A stretch of 64,000 nucleotides of DNA, from assembly GCA_022829145.1 (NCBI GenBank), contig CM040765.1, forward strand, positions 10,212,292 through 10,276,291. The letters run 5' to 3'. The stretch comes from Albula goreensis. Taxonomy: Eukaryota > Chordata > Actinopteri > Albuliformes > Albulidae. Positions within the stretch are counted from its first letter, which is position 1; every line of letters begins with the position of its first letter. A program made the position numbers and the translations under genes. The notes beneath the pieces are model-generated. The model was not told the DNA's origin and made no database searches. It worked only from the letters and a program-made list of their open reading frames with translations. This document shows positions 51,101 through 63,790 of this stretch, one piece after another.

Positions 51101-53022
51101 TCTACCCAGTCTGGGTGGATGTATGCATGAGGATGATTGACTGCTTCATTGCCACCATGCAGCTCAAGGTGATTGCAGTTGTCTACCATAGGAGGCGCTA
51201 TTGAGCAATGAGCACTCTTTCCAAATAAAACAAATCTTGCCAGCACTAGGACCAGTTGTGTATCACCCTGCAGATCTTCCGACCACGATGGACAGCGGTC
51301 AAAATTTCGAAACGGTGTGACGCTGTACTCCACACAAGGGCCTCAACAGCAAAGTCCTATGTCCATCACTTACATTCTGTCCAAGGCTTCGTTCATTTTT
51401 TAAAATTTATTCCAGTGTTATTATATGAAATAACCTAGAGCACACATGATTCTGTGAATAACACTAAATTATGATGCAGTGAATACTGGACTCTGTGATA
51501 ATATATTGTAGTTGATTATATTGATTACATTGTGTAATATAATGTGTTCTTGTCATTCCCATTCAAAATTGTTGAGATAATTGATTCATTTGTAAAGGGT
51601 TTGCAGCCTCCATTTCTCATTATTATTACCATCAATAACCAACAGTAGAATAAATATTTTCCCCCTGAACATTCTGACAGGCATAACTCAGTCAGTGTGG
51701 AACTGCTGTTCAGAAGCCCAGCACATATGGATTACTTTCTGCACTCCTTCCGGTAGATGGCAGGAATTAATGGATATTAACTGCTATAACCAATGGCATG
51801 TTTTCAGGCAAAACACTGTAGTTTGTACAGGGATTTCTTTATTATGTTATTGAGTTTGCTTGAAATTATGGCTCCCGGCATCAATAAGAGGTAAACCTCA
51901 AGTGGTGAACAAATATCCTTTTTATCTGCCTGTTTAATGGTCGCATTTTAAACTCCTCAGGTTTGAGCAGTTGGATCTTGTTTTTGAGCTTTTCTCATAT
52001 AAGGAACTGAGGCTGAAAGATAAAAAGAACCTGTCTCACGTAAAACAATGGGACCTTTTTAATATACCATGTTATGCATCTGGACCCAAATCCATTCCCA
52101 TTGATTGACATGGAGTGAGTTGGGGAAGGAGGTCAATATTTTACACCCAGAGGTTTCATACCTGTTTCAGTTCCCCTTTTCCAATGCGCGGGGGGTTGAT
52201 TGCCATAGACAACCTACAGAGCTCTTATGCACACAAAGAATGACGTGTGCATAAACAGCTGAAAGCTGGGAGAGCAAGCAGACTGCAGTAAACGTCACAG
52301 CTGAGGACCAGAAAGGCGTTTCCTTTTGTAGGCCAGTGTTACAGGCCTTGGGAATGGGACCTCAGGCTGAAATAGAGAAGTAGGAAAGCACATCGTGGCT
52401 AAATTAGGCGGAGAGAAGCCAGAGCTAGAGCCACTGGGCCGAATGAGGCTAAAACACATGATGTCACGCACACTCACTCACCATCCTCAACAAAGGAAGT
52501 TAATTCGGTGTGGCATATCCACAGCTATGATTTGGATGGTTTTGAATTGGGCTGCCTTGTTGAGTGGATGTGCATGGCGAATATGGGGGCAGGTATTTGC
52601 TTTCCCCTGTCAGCTGTTGCAGAACTGTGTTGTGAGTTGTTGGCTTCTGTTTCTTTGGCACTCACTCTCCCTCTTCTCTTCCTGCCTCCCTCCCCACCTT
52701 ACCAACAGGTATCCCAGCATCCACTGGGAACAGTCTGGAGTCCCTACAGGACGACAACCCGCCACACTGGCTCAAGTCCTTGCAGGCGCTCACAGAGATG
52801 GACGCTCCCGGCTCCACAGTGCCCCCCCAGCCCCCACACAGCGCCTCCTTCGGGGGTGCACAGATCCCCCTCCACAGAGCCGGCTGGACCCCCTACCCGG
52901 CCCCCACGCCCAACCCCGCCGGTCAGTTCCACTCACCCCCACCTGGCTTCCAGACCGCGTTCAGACCTCCAGCCCAGACCCCCACAGACCTGCTACAGAG
53001 CGCAGCCATGGACCGTCACTAG
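17880..53022 (+). CDS. cnot4: CCR4-NOT subunit 4, RING E3 ubiquitin ligase (whole locus; coding from 30147)
   Basis: E3 ligase of the CCR4-NOT deadenylase complex, linking mRNA decay and translation quality control to ubiquitination. Coding exons: 30147-30320, 32358-32555, 35038-35124, 35398-35499, 36198-36323, 36431-36555, 37325-37540, 38102-38159, 38508-38763, 39624-40115, 48816-49049, 52709-53022. Lengths sum to 2382 bases (793 aa), all phases agree and all borders are GT-AG. Domains: C4C4 RING at residues 14-57 (CPLC, CTC, C, C, CPAC), Lys/Arg-rich coiled coil at about 75-100, RRM at about 109-190, CCCH finger C-x8-C-x4-C-x3-H at about 195-215, then a long Pro/Ser-rich tail with FSF, LGFDPFD and the conserved ending [14 protein letters not shown]. 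Identity to human CNOT4 is very high in the first 230 residues. Fish may have a and b copies; I cannot say which this is. Exon 37325-37540 is phase-neutral and may be alternative. Confidence 0.95.
18400..19180. repeat. Cluster of GCTAGC tetranucleotide-like motifs
   Basis: GCTAGC or TAGCTAGC stretches recur about nine times across 0.8 kb at the start of cnot4 intron 1 (for example near 18413, 18486, 18567, 18800, 18994 and 19158), separated by unrelated sequence. Confidence 0.6.
19205..19385 (+). mobile_element. tRNA-derived SINE, plus orientation
   Basis: Head resembles a tRNA: an A-box-like TGGCGTAGCTG and a B-box-like GGTTGATTCAC about 48 bases apart. A body ending near TGTAAACCTG follows, as in common fish tRNA-SINEs. 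It lies in cnot4 intron 1. Confidence 0.65.
19915..20105 (-). mobile_element. tRNA-derived SINE, minus orientation
   Basis: Read on the minus strand it has an A-box-like TAGTGGCTAAGG and a B-box-like GGTTCAAGCCCC, then GGGCCCTTGAGC, matching the same fish SINE type as the copies at 19.2 and 38.9 kb. A TTAC-repeat tail lies at its plus-strand left end. Confidence 0.65.
21600..21633. repeat. Perfect 15-bp inverted repeat
   Basis: Arms AAAGGCTAATTTAAC and its exact complement are separated by four bases (TCCG). The site is inside cnot4 intron 1. Confidence 0.85.
23862..23881. repeat. Poly-T tract
   Basis: About 20 consecutive T in cnot4 intron 1. A similar tract of about 18 T lies at 21027-21044. 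The rest of the intron from 20.1 to 30.1 kb, apart from entries listed separately, shows no exon I can support. Confidence 0.9.
28366..28483. repeat. MITE-like inverted-repeat element, family B copy 2
   Basis: Begins CCCATATTCATACACTG, then GAGCACTGATCTAGGACCAC, and ends CTGATCCTAGGCCAGCAC. The GATC/CTAGG blocks sit in opposite orientation at the two ends, as in the copy at 1413-1551. Confidence 0.55.
28592..28615. repeat. (CCCT)n simple repeat
   Basis: Five to six CCCT units in cnot4 intron 1. Confidence 0.85.
30147..30320 (+). CDS. cnot4: cnot4 coding exon 1: RING finger
   Basis: The exon begins at 30104 after CCCTCCAG. ATG at 30147 starts [17 protein letters not shown]. All eight RING cysteines are here (C-x2-C-x13-C-x1-C-x4-C-x2-C-x11-C-x2-C), the unusual all-cysteine C4C4 type. 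It ends CPACRK at a GTACTG donor, phase 0. Confidence 0.97.
32358..32555 (+). CDS. cnot4: cnot4 coding exon 2: coiled coil and RRM start
   Basis: Encodes [17 protein letters not shown], a Lys/Glu/Gln-rich helix and the first RRM strand [16 protein letters not shown]. Phase 0 at both ends; GTGAGG donor. Confidence 0.96.
35038..35124 (+). CDS. cnot4: cnot4 coding exon 3: RRM
   Basis: 29 codons, [20 protein letters not shown] through YAGSQ, the second RRM strand and loop. TGTCTAG acceptor and GTAAAG donor. Confidence 0.96.
35398..35499 (+). CDS. cnot4: cnot4 coding exon 4: RRM end
   Basis: 34 codons, [20 protein letters not shown] through VVVDGRTLK, with the RNP1-like strand. Phase 0 at both ends. 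Confidence 0.96.
35630..35822. repeat. Hairpin-bearing MITE-like repeat, family A copy 1
   Basis: Imperfect arms at 35647-35682 and 35704-35737 (left begins CATGAATATATTAATGAAG, right ends CATTAATATTCATG) surround a short loop with AAGGACA and TGTCCTT. A diverged copy lies at 47825-47985 in the same order, including a downstream CAGCAGA and GTATCTGG. Confidence 0.6.
36198..36323 (+). CDS. cnot4: cnot4 coding exon 5: CCCH zinc finger
   Basis: 42 codons with a C-x8-C-x4-C-x3-H finger ([20 protein letters not shown]) followed by [15 protein letters not shown]. Phase 0; GTACGA donor. Confidence 0.96.
36431..36555 (+). CDS. cnot4: cnot4 coding exon 6
   Basis: Encodes [20 protein letters not shown] and a Gly/Lys/Ser-rich linker, leaving phase 2 (AG) before a GTGGCT donor. 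The first half is nearly identical to human; the linker is divergent. Confidence 0.93.
37325..37540 (+). CDS. cnot4: cnot4 coding exon 7, probably alternative
   Basis: 216 bases between CTGCCACAG and GTACCC, entering and leaving in phase 2, so skipping keeps the frame. Encodes [35 protein letters not shown] and a Ser/Gly/Asp-rich end. Serine/proline-rich like the surrounding tail; the main human protein form I know lacks an obvious equivalent. Confidence 0.75.
38102..38159 (+). CDS. cnot4: cnot4 coding exon 8
   Basis: Short exon completing an AG|T serine codon: [19 protein letters not shown], aligning with human DKPSDSLSIGNG. Ends in phase 0 at GTGAGA. Confidence 0.92.
38508..38763 (+). CDS. 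cnot4: cnot4 coding exon 9
   Basis: Encodes [20 protein letters not shown], then [18 protein letters not shown] and [18 protein letters not shown] to EPQSLFTS. Very close to the human tail; phase 1 at GTGAGG. Confidence 0.95.
38905..39115 (+). mobile_element. tRNA-derived SINE, plus orientation
   Basis: A-box-like TATAGTGATTAGGGTG and B-box GGTTCAATTCC, then a body ending GTAAGTCATTCTGAATAAGG and CATCTGTTGAATGCC, the classic fish SINE 3' end. Intronic in cnot4. Confidence 0.75.
39121..39225 (-). mobile_element. SINE fragment, minus orientation
   Basis: On the minus strand it reads a GTGTAGAATGGTTAGG-like A-box head, then TGCTCTTGACTAAGGTAC, resembling the body of the adjacent plus-strand SINE. 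The two form a head-to-head pair. Confidence 0.45.
39624..40115 (+). CDS. cnot4: cnot4 coding exon 10
   Basis: Largest coding exon, 164 codons. Encodes [20 protein letters not shown], the [20 protein letters not shown] block and GLGGIPITG; a GQGQGQ stretch near 39951 adds length. GTAAGA donor. Without splicing the frame runs 32 codons further to 40213. Confidence 0.95.
40147..40260. repeat. Duplicated intron element, copy 1
   Basis: Begins TCAGATCAAAGTAGACTGC, contains TTATCGATT and GCACTGAATGC and ends AGCTTGCAGAATT. About 70% like 41009-41118, 860 bases downstream in the same orientation. Confidence 0.75.
41009..41118. repeat. Duplicated intron element, copy 2
   Basis: Begins TCAGATCGAAGTAAACTGC, with TTATCGATTT, GCGCTGAATGC and TGCTTGCAGAATT in the same order and spacing as copy 1. 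It is followed by an A18 tract at 41127-41144. Confidence 0.75.
43862..43884. repeat. Poly-T tract
   Basis: About 23 T in cnot4 intron 10. Apart from separately listed items, this 8.7 kb intron (40116-48815) shows no exon I can support. Confidence 0.9.
44040..44420. promoter_or_regulatory. CpG-rich, promoter-like island inside cnot4 intron
   Basis: Rich in CG dinucleotides against AT-rich surroundings, with two NF-Y-type ATTGG boxes (GATTGGCCACCGC near 44092 and CCATTGGCCGTGCGG near 44128) and a GATTAATAATCTAAAG block. No coding exon is visible. It may be an internal promoter or enhancer. Confidence 0.35.
46280..46822. repeat. Diverged ~49-bp minisatellite, about 11 units
   Basis: Units begin AGCCATATTGTTTTGC, then ATTAGAANGACAC, then a CACATACA-like part and an AGGCAGGTC-like end. 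About eleven units occupy about 543 bases, mean about 49 bases, with strong divergence between units. It lies within cnot4 intron 10. Confidence 0.8.
47665..47803. repeat. AATTCA-rich palindromic repeat
   Basis: Repeated AATTCA/TGAATT words in both orientations. The core 47687-47707 is a perfect 10-base inverted repeat (ATGAACTGAA ... TTCAGTTCAT) with a one-base centre. Similar AATTCA palindromic elements are common in fish. Confidence 0.55.
47825..47985. repeat. Hairpin-bearing MITE-like repeat, family A copy 2
   Basis: Shares with 35630-35822, in order: AGTGCTATATTAC, GAATATTCATGA, AGGACAGAA, TTGTCCTTGGTCATGCCC, CAGCAGA and GTATCTGG. The arms are more degraded than in copy 1. Confidence 0.55.
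48816..49049 (+). CDS. cnot4: cnot4 coding exon 11
   Basis: Encodes [20 protein letters not shown] and [14 protein letters not shown], then a run of about twelve serines from a TCC/TCT repeat, and ends [10 protein letters not shown]. The serine run is longer than the human equivalent. Confidence 0.95.
49053..49266. repeat. CCAAT-containing tandem repeat, six units
   Basis: Units start at 49053, 49084, 49126, 49170, 49204 and 49248 (spacing 31-44 bases), each with a CCAATCAGAGCAGGCT-like core, often preceded by ATTGG. The array begins right at the donor of the preceding cnot4 exon. Confidence 0.8.
52196..52214. promoter_or_regulatory. RFX X-box-like motif
   Basis: GATTGCCATAGACAACC is close to the X-box consensus GTTGCCATGGMAAC, inside the last cnot4 intron (49050-52708). 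That intron otherwise shows no exon. Confidence 0.25.
52709..53022 (+). CDS. cnot4: cnot4 terminal coding exon 12
   Basis: Acceptor ACCAACAG. Encodes [20 protein letters not shown] and [12 protein letters not shown], a Pro-rich part and the near-invariant ending [20 protein letters not shown] then RH and TAG at 53020-53022. Confidence 0.96.
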
Positions 53023-54995
53023 GGGGCAGCGCGAGTTAACCAAGTCCAACCACAGACACCAATCAGCAGATTACAGAAACAAATCTATTAACAAAATAAT
53101 AACAAGATTATATATATTTTTCTTCTCCTTCTGAGCTTTCTTCCTCCCCTCTGATGGCCCAGTCTATTTTTTTGTTTGTTTGTTTGACACACCCTATTCC
53201 AGCCCCACCTCCTGGCCCTGTCTGAATGTGACTTGGCTGTTTTTCCGTCAAAGCATTTGGGATTACCGGCAGGGCTAGCCAATGTTTGGATGAGTGTAGG
53301 GTTTACTGCGCCGAGCCTAGCTTGGCCTCCCAAGTCTCGGGAAAGCAAGGAGGAACATAAACTCGAGTTATTTTAACGACAATTAGGTGCAACCTGGAAA
53401 ATGCAGGGAAAGAAAAGGGTACTCCAAGAGGAATGACAGAGAAAGAGAGGATATCCAGAAAAGTATGGTGTGAATCAAGGTAGTCAAGCTGCACCAAAAC
53501 AGAAGCTCCTCTTCCTACTTTCCTGTTTGCCTGGTGTGGGGATCCAACCGCTCCTCTTTTTAGCCCAAAATGCAAAAGTCGTCTAGAGCGTCAGTGTGGG
53601 GCTTCTAGAACACGGTGTGGGAATTCATTGACGGGGCTGGTACTTTTATTTTGAGAAATTATGGAGAAATAAGTATGCAGGGCCGTCTCCTGTGGGATCT
53701 CTGACAAAGTTGGCTTTTGTCCAGTTTTGGGAGCTCAGGTTTCCTCGACAGGTAGAGAAGAAACGGGGACAGTGCTCTAACAGGTCGCAAACCCCACATT
53801 CTCCTCCTTTGAGCAGGGCTACAGCTGTGAAGAGCTGTATCCTTTAGCTGATGCTGGGGGCTGCCTCAGAACCCTCCTCTTTTGTCGGGGGAAGGGTCTT
53901 TCTGCCTGTGGCCTCTCTCAGCAGAAAAAGCCTCCGATTTGCTGTTGGGGGTTGGAGACACCCCACTGGGCAGCACCACTGAACCTCTGTATCAGAGGAC
54001 GGTGCACTGCCGAGCCTGGGGGAGGAGGGGTGGGGAAAGGGGAGGGGGAGGCACTGTCCTGGAAGGGGAGACAGACACGCGACATGAGCAGAGAGGGGGG
54101 GTCGGTACTCACGGCGCCACCGTGTGGCGCCCATCGTAGCTGCCCCCACTCACAGAGCCTCCAGCGGGACGACGTGTTCTGAGGTGGGGCCGAATTTCGG
54201 CATAGCTTTCCACAGCCCAGAGGAGGTTTCCCCCAGGCCGTAGCGGGGTAACGACTCGTGACAATTTTTGACAAATAAATGACGTTAAGACTCCCCACAC
54301 GAATCCTGTGTAATCTCCCATCAAGGCGCTGGCAAAGAGGAAAAGAGCTAGCTGGGTTTTGTTTGCTGTTCAGGGCCCAGTGTCGTCACTTTATTTTAAA
54401 GGGCATTCAATTAGGGATGAAAGGCATGTAGTTACAAAGAATGATTCAAGGGAGTGTTTTGTTTTATCGTTCCTTCTGTGGAGGGGTTGGGGGTTCGGCC
54501 CAGGCTTGAGGACAGAACCCTAAGAAACTTACGCTTTTTTTTTCTTTTTTTTTTTTTTAAGTAAGGACGGGCCCTCTCTAGAGAAGTAATTGACGCTAAT
54601 GGGGTTGTTCTCTCTCCTTGCATCAGCATTGATGATGTTTGAGATGATGCTGTGCGTGCTGGGATAGCGGTGCCATTGGGCGACTGAAGCAATCAGCAAC
54701 ACCCAGTGCTCCATCTGTGAGCCCCTGCCATCACCCCCCCAACACCCCTACCCTCCCCTGTGTCCCTGCCCTCCCCCTTTCTTTTCTTTTAATGGTCTTA
54801 ATTCTTTTTCCACTGTGTAGGTTCTCGCCAGCTGTTCAGTATTCAACAGTATTCAAGAGAAAAATAAATTCAAATAAACCAGTGCAGTTAACCATGGGTT
54901 TTACATGATGCTAAAAACAAGTTTAAAATGAAGAGCTAAAGGAATTGTACCTCTCTCTGCAGGTCTGGAAAAACTAAATCTTAAATAAATAAAAG
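53023..54995 (+). other. cnot4: cnot4 3' UTR
   Basis: About 2 kb after the stop without exons. Candidate AATAAA signals lie at 54863, 54873, 54984 and 54988; the last pair is followed by AAAAGAGAAAAC. From about 55.0 to 59.8 kb the sequence is AT-rich intergenic DNA. Confidence 0.5.
54984..54993 (+). terminator. cnot4: Overlapping polyadenylation signals AATAAATAAA
   Basis: Two overlapping AATAAA hexamers at the likely end of the cnot4 transcript; closer alternatives are at 54863 and 54873. Confidence 0.4.
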
Positions 54996-57900
54996 AGAAA
55001 ACTTGACTTGAGTCAGACTCTTATTTCCCTGTCATTCACTTCTCCTGCAATGAGATGAATAGGACTACCACTGGCAAATTTCAGTGCATTTTTTTCTGGC
55101 TGTTTAAGGTTTTATGAAGTTGTGTACAAGAGTGCATTTATTTTGCATTCAGAAACTTCTAAATGTGTTAATTTAAATGATAGAGAGATGGGATTATTTT
55201 ATTTATTTTGCTCTTCTGTAATTACTTTTTTCCCCCAGTGTAACAAAAAATTGCATGTCAATGTTTTGCACATCGGCTATTATATAGTACCAAATTCTGA
55301 GAAAGAAAAATCTCACCTTGGTGAAAGGTGTTACAGCACTCCTGCATTTGCGTACGTCCCACACACACATTGTGAAGACAGACGGATCCTTTGCCCCGTC
55401 AGATCCGATAACTCAGATTTTCATTAATTCACCTTGTTGCAAATGGGTGTCAGCACCAACCTCCCTTCACAGAAAATTGACAGCCTTCAAAATGATTTGA
55501 GAGTGTGCTAATTAACTTCCATCCTGGGCAAAATGCATTGTCTTGTGAGATCGTGACAAAAAGAAATTAATATATCGCTCCATGCCACACAAATACTTGC
55601 TTTGCAAATGCCTGGTGGTGACATCGTTGAGCTTTTATATGAATAAATTACCCTGCTGTGCTAATTGGAGAGGGAGGCTGTGGATGTCAAATAACATTTC
55701 CATCTACATGTTTATCTACAGTCCATATCTTGTCATGCATTCAGAAATCCTGTTGGTGGAAGGTACGCTTACATGGTTAATATGATTTCATATTGTGGTA
55801 TAGCATATGATACAGCAAATCTACTGGTGGCCCTCACAGTATGTCTTGGCTGTGGCAATTGCAGATATCAGGTATCCAAGCCCTTATTATTATTTCAAGA
55901 TTTGCTCTTAAAATACAAATAAATGCATCGTTACACGTTAGACTTGAAATTTTCTGCATGCTCATTTCTTATTTTCAGTTCTTTGCCAGTGTTCCATTTT
56001 ATCTTTAGAATTATATTGTATGGGAATACACCCTGAAAAAATGATCTATACTATCTATACTCGTTTTATTTTTATGGATCATAAGATGTTCTCATACTCT
56101 TGCCACCCGATTAGTCCTGAGACGCGTTAGCAGTGTAAGCAGAGCGATTTGGGATACCACAGTCAAAGCACAGACATCACGGGTGAGATTGATGTTTTGT
56201 AAACTGCTGAAAGTCCAAAACTCATTCCTGGAACCTTGAAACCAAGGGCTTCCATTGCTGATGTTTTGGGGGAAATAGTAACCACCTCCTCAAATGTTAC
56301 TTGTCTGCACCTCTCCAGACCCCATAAAAATGTAACCTTTCATGGTCTGTCTATGCATGATTTAAGTAATCCTTTTTTTTTTTTTTTTTATTTTCAAAGA
56401 AGGTCTGTTCAGTTTTGCTGCCCCTATAGCAGGGCCTGCATGCAGTTTGGGTAACGTTTCTCAGCTGTTCAAGTACACTCTAATGGGCCCCTTAAAAGAC
56501 CAGCAGGCTGGTAAGTGCTTGTCAGCTCTGAAACTTGGCACCTGGTTCCACTCCAGCTGTTCCTCTACATAAAGTGGATGCATACATGCACAGCTCCCTG
56601 CCCCCCCAAACACTCAGGAACTGTTCACTAACTATAGAGGTGTGTTTTACCTTTTCATCTTTACAAATAAGTGTAAGTAAGTGCCCTTGTTTACAGTGCC
56701 CTTAGTACATTGGTTGAGCTGGTTTCCTTATTGCTTTACTTCCAGATTTGGCATCACTAATAACATGTATGATTAAAGCCAATCATGTTTTTCTTTAAGG
56801 TTCAGATCATTCTAAAATATCTCATTACATTTAGTTAATGGGTTCCTTGTATTGCTGTGGTTGACTGGTATGTCTATTAGGCTTTCATTTGCTTTGTGTT
56901 TTGTGGACATTGAGCTACCAATAGCACTTGGGCATTTAGCTGTCATTACATGTGAAGAAGTAAGTAGTTGCCCTTTGTTTTGATCATGTGTGAGACTACA
57001 ACATTATCCCTCTTCTTTTCCATTTGGATTTGCATCAAATGTTAATGAATTAGCATGAAGCTTAAGAGGATGAGAAGCTTCAGCTTGAAAACAGAAGGTG
57101 AGTGAAGCATCAAGCGGTACAAGTAAACACACCAATGAGATTTTATTTTGTATGGTTTTACATTCCACAGTTGAACATGTCCAGGATTTACTTTTCTTTT
57201 TTTTATTTTAGTTTACTTAACAGACACATTACTGATGTAGAAGTTTGACAGATCATTAGTTTTAAATATTAATTGAAATGAATGTCGCAGTACTCTGCTT
57301 CCTGCACCTCCTTTACTATTTTACACCATCAAAAATATATTTCCCAATATTATACAGACATGAAATGCCTTGATGTTAATTTCTGTTTTAGATTGATTAT
57401 TTTTCATTTGATTGAACACTTACACAATAAACGATCCCACACAAATTCATAAGTGTGAAATCCCATTGCAGTGATTGTTAGCCCTGACTCCTAAAAGGAA
57501 TTAGGGGGAAATGACTCCTCAAAGATTTAAACGTTGGGTTTGATTGATAATGAATTAATTGCTATTGTTCCATTGACAAGCCTTGATATTTTGTTTACTT
57601 CCTTTCTCTTGGAACTCTGTGTTTTAACATTGATAGCAGCGTCAGACAACCCACAGGACACAAACATGGCAGGTAACCTCTCTAGTGACCATGGGCCACC
57701 CAATTGTCCCACTATAAAAATGTAACCCTCCTCATTTGAGAAATATCAGTGCAGTTGTCTATACTATCAACTACAGCATTGACCATTGATTTGTGCTCTT
57801 TTTGTGGGGAAAATACGCACTCATATCGGTTACTGTGACTACTGTAAGAAATGGGCTTGACACATACGAGTCATTTGCCATGGACTCCTTTGAAGTTAAT

Positions 57901-59417
57901 GTCAATTCATATTCCTCAGTGAAATAGCAGATACATTTGTCAGAAGACATTTGTTACAAGCAATCAGATGGAGGATGCGCTATGACTGTTTTGTATTTTT
58001 GTAGGTTTTTTTTTTCTGCTGCATCAGCAATACTTGAAATTGTTTCTTTGCTTTATCCTCCAAAAGGTTCTGATGGGATAAGCCAGCTTTTATCTTCTGC
58101 AGTTGCTTCAAGGAGGGGTGGGGGTGGGTGGGTGAAGGGGGAGCTGCGGTTTGTCAAGTGTGTCCAGTTATGTTATTGTAATTTCACGCCCAATTGCGCT
58201 CTCCACCCGCATCCAAAGACAGCCCCCACCCATCCCCCACTTTTTTTAATACTCTGGCCATGAAGTGCAAATTAAAAAAGAGCCCCAACTTCTCAAAGTA
58301 CATTCTTCATACTTCTCTTTAGTTCATTCCTCTCCTTTCCCCTGCCCACTGAAACTCACCTTACTTGAACATGTTTGTTATTCACAGCTCTTGAGCTGAG
58401 ACTTTAGGGAGAAGCATTGGGGGAGAAGATAAGGGTTTTACTTTGAAGCTTCAAGGTTAATCAGAGAAACCTACCCTCTGAGGGAGAAGTACACCCCTCT
58501 CAGTCAACAAAGAGTTGATACATGTTTTTCAGCTGCAACACCACTAACAATCATTGGTCAAAATGTCTTGCGCTGAAACCCCAACCTGCAGCAAATCAAC
58601 CTGTATGGTGCTGTTCCGCCAGTGCAGAAGTGCCCATTTCAGGGGTGAGGTCGCTGCACACGCTCAATCAGTCAAGTGTTTTTTTTCATGGGTTTCATAA
58701 AAATATTGTGCTTTACATTATTCGTGATTCAATATGTGACCTGTCACTTGTCTTGCTGTTAGGTCATCAATTTACATTGGCATGTGAGTGTTCCTTTATG
58801 CAGTCATGTGAAAAGGGTTGTCTCTGCTCCTTTTTTTTTTTTTTTTGCCTCTTAACTGGGCCTGGTGACGATACGTTCAGTAACATCACTCAGGAAAAGA
58901 AGAGGATGTAACCAATTATGTCATGTATCTGTACCAGGTGGCAGCCAATCATATTTAAAGTGTGAAAAATAGTTCAGCTGGCACTGGGTTTGGACATCAG
59001 GCAACACATTGCACATTTAACTGTTTCCTAGAAGTATATTTTGCAGAATTATGTCATAAATCCAGGGTAACAGAGCCATTTATAAAGCATCTAATATTGT
59101 ATTTGACTCGACACATGATTGGCTGGGCATTTTAGTTACAGAAGTGAAACCTTATTGATGGTGAGCATTTGATGTTGTAATGAATGAAAAAAAAGATGCA
59201 ATCTCTAAACTATGAATGGTGTGTGAATATGGGATCTTAATGCTTTATCAAGACAGCAGCAGTCTGCCTGAACATTGGGAAATACATACTGAGCAGGTAT
59301 CCCTGGTTCTCCAACCAAGAGAATCATTCTGTCAGCAGGTTCTCTCTCAGTCTGAGTAATGTACTTAAATAGATAAGTCTGAAGCATCGCCAGTGGAACA
59401 GATCTCCCTGGGTGCAT

Positions 59418-59440
59418 TGAGGGGGCGGGGCGGGGCCTAG
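59418..59440. promoter_or_regulatory. GC-box cluster
   Basis: GGGGGCGGGGCGGGGCC is a pair of Sp1-type GC boxes between the convergent genes. No transcript start is evident nearby, so the function is unknown. Confidence 0.2.
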
Positions 59441-59869
59441 GAGGTTTCCTTTCAGGAACTGAATCGGGGACTGGAAGTTATACACCCACCACACCACTGT
59501 CTGAAGTTGTGTTAGAAAGAATGCACAAGCCTAACACTGCAGAAACAGTTAGTTTTGGGGGCAAGAAGAAAGAGAAAATCTCCCACATTACCTGGAAACA
59601 TCTAAACAAGTGCATATCCTAAGGAAGAGAGAAAGCCCATGTTCCAATCAGAAGGACTGAGTGCCACATAGTTTTCCTGCTTGAGGCGTTGATGCTACAA
59701 TGCAAAAAATCATTTCTCATAAATCTGATTTCTCATAAGTCTCTCTGAGAAACACCTCTGCGGAAACCTCCAAGATGAAATGAGAGAGGCTCTGCTGTAC
59801 AACTGGGATACCGCATCTCTCCCTAGCTGTTTATGAAATTACCCTACCTTTTCCCTTTAGGCAGGTGTT

Positions 59870-61208
59870 TATTTTATATTTTTATTATCATCATTAGAAT
59901 TTTTACAACAGTTGCTTTTTTTTCTACAGATTGTAAAACACCCACACACACACTTACGTCTATGAAAATGGTAGAGTGAAAAATGGCTCATGCATCTTTC
60001 TCTCTCACACACACACATGCACACTGTCAGTCACCCACACCACACATCCAGGATGTTTTTTTTTTTTCATTTTAAAAAACAAAAGGAGATGACGTTTGAC
60101 AACCAGTAAATATAAATACACAAATAAATGGCTGCTGCCAAAAAGGAGCAGGAGGAATGAGATGTCCTCTGAATATGAAAACACTTAAAAGTGGGAGTTT
60201 CACTTATTGATTTTCTCGGTAGTATTCTGTACAGTTTTGTACAATGGTGGGGATACCCACATGTGTACAGCGACTATTCCCATTGAAGGTAAGAGTGCCC
60301 AACGATACACACTGAGCAACAAAATCCCATCAGGCCAACGGCCGTCTCATCAAATCCTATGCCTCAACTTTACAGCCAACAATTAGCCATTCTGCGTTTC
60401 TTGATTCTCTTTCCTCATGATTTGGATACAGTCCTTCCAAACCCTGAGGCTTACCTGTCTGGGTAATAGCAATGTGGTATTATTATGGCAATGGCTTACA
60501 GCTGGAAAATAGCGGTGCTCCAGACAGACTGTACCCTTCTAAATCAATATGTGTGCCCTTTAACCCTTTGCCTCAGCCCATTTTCAGCTCTGGGCTCCTG
60601 TAACAACAATTACTGACCTGCTTTTGGGCAGTCCCATCAATCATCATTTGAGTGCCAAGGGGGGTGGGGCTGGGGCTTTAAAATGCTACCTCTAGCTCCA
60701 GGAAAACAATTGTGGCAGGTCTGCACTAGAACAGTGGCCTGTTCCTGAACACAAGTTTCTTTTTACATACTCCATTGCCCCTCCCCCTAACCCATAATTC
60801 CATGTCTTGCTTGTGTTTACAGGCTACTCAAAGTTCTTGTGAGTGAACCACATTCCACCAGTTTCGTTTGAGTATCTGTACAACTTAGCTTTAGACAAAC
60901 ACAGTGCCAGTTTCTATCTTCAGTTCGTACAACACGCCTTCTTCTGATTCCTTATGCCTGTTCAAGGAACCAAATCAAGGTCGCTGTTTCTTTTTTTTTT
61001 GTTTGTTTTGTGTTTTCTTTTTTTTTAAACACGTAAATATTGTCATCGTCTGTTGCCAGGAAAAATTCGAAAGACTGAAAATGGTTCTTAAATGTATGCA
61101 TTTGTTCGTTTTCCCTCTCTCTCTCTGCACAATGTCCTTGTGAGGTTTGTGGACAAGGTCTCCCATGTGCAGAGGACGTGAGTGGCACTCTGTGCCAGCG
61201 AGGGGTCC
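59870..61208 (-). other. tmem178b: Probable tmem178b 3' UTR (3' end uncertain)
   Basis: Region 3' of the tmem178b stop on the minus strand. TTTATT near 59870, an AATAAA on the minus strand, could be its polyadenylation signal. It contains poly-T tracts near 60057 and 60993-61025 and a CA-rich stretch near 59940-60025. Confidence 0.3.

Positions 61209-63790
<2,582 letters not shown>

Noticed and set aside
51085-51333. 82-codon minus-strand frame in the last cnot4 intron
   Set aside because: No splice signals or domain and no start context; regarded as chance.
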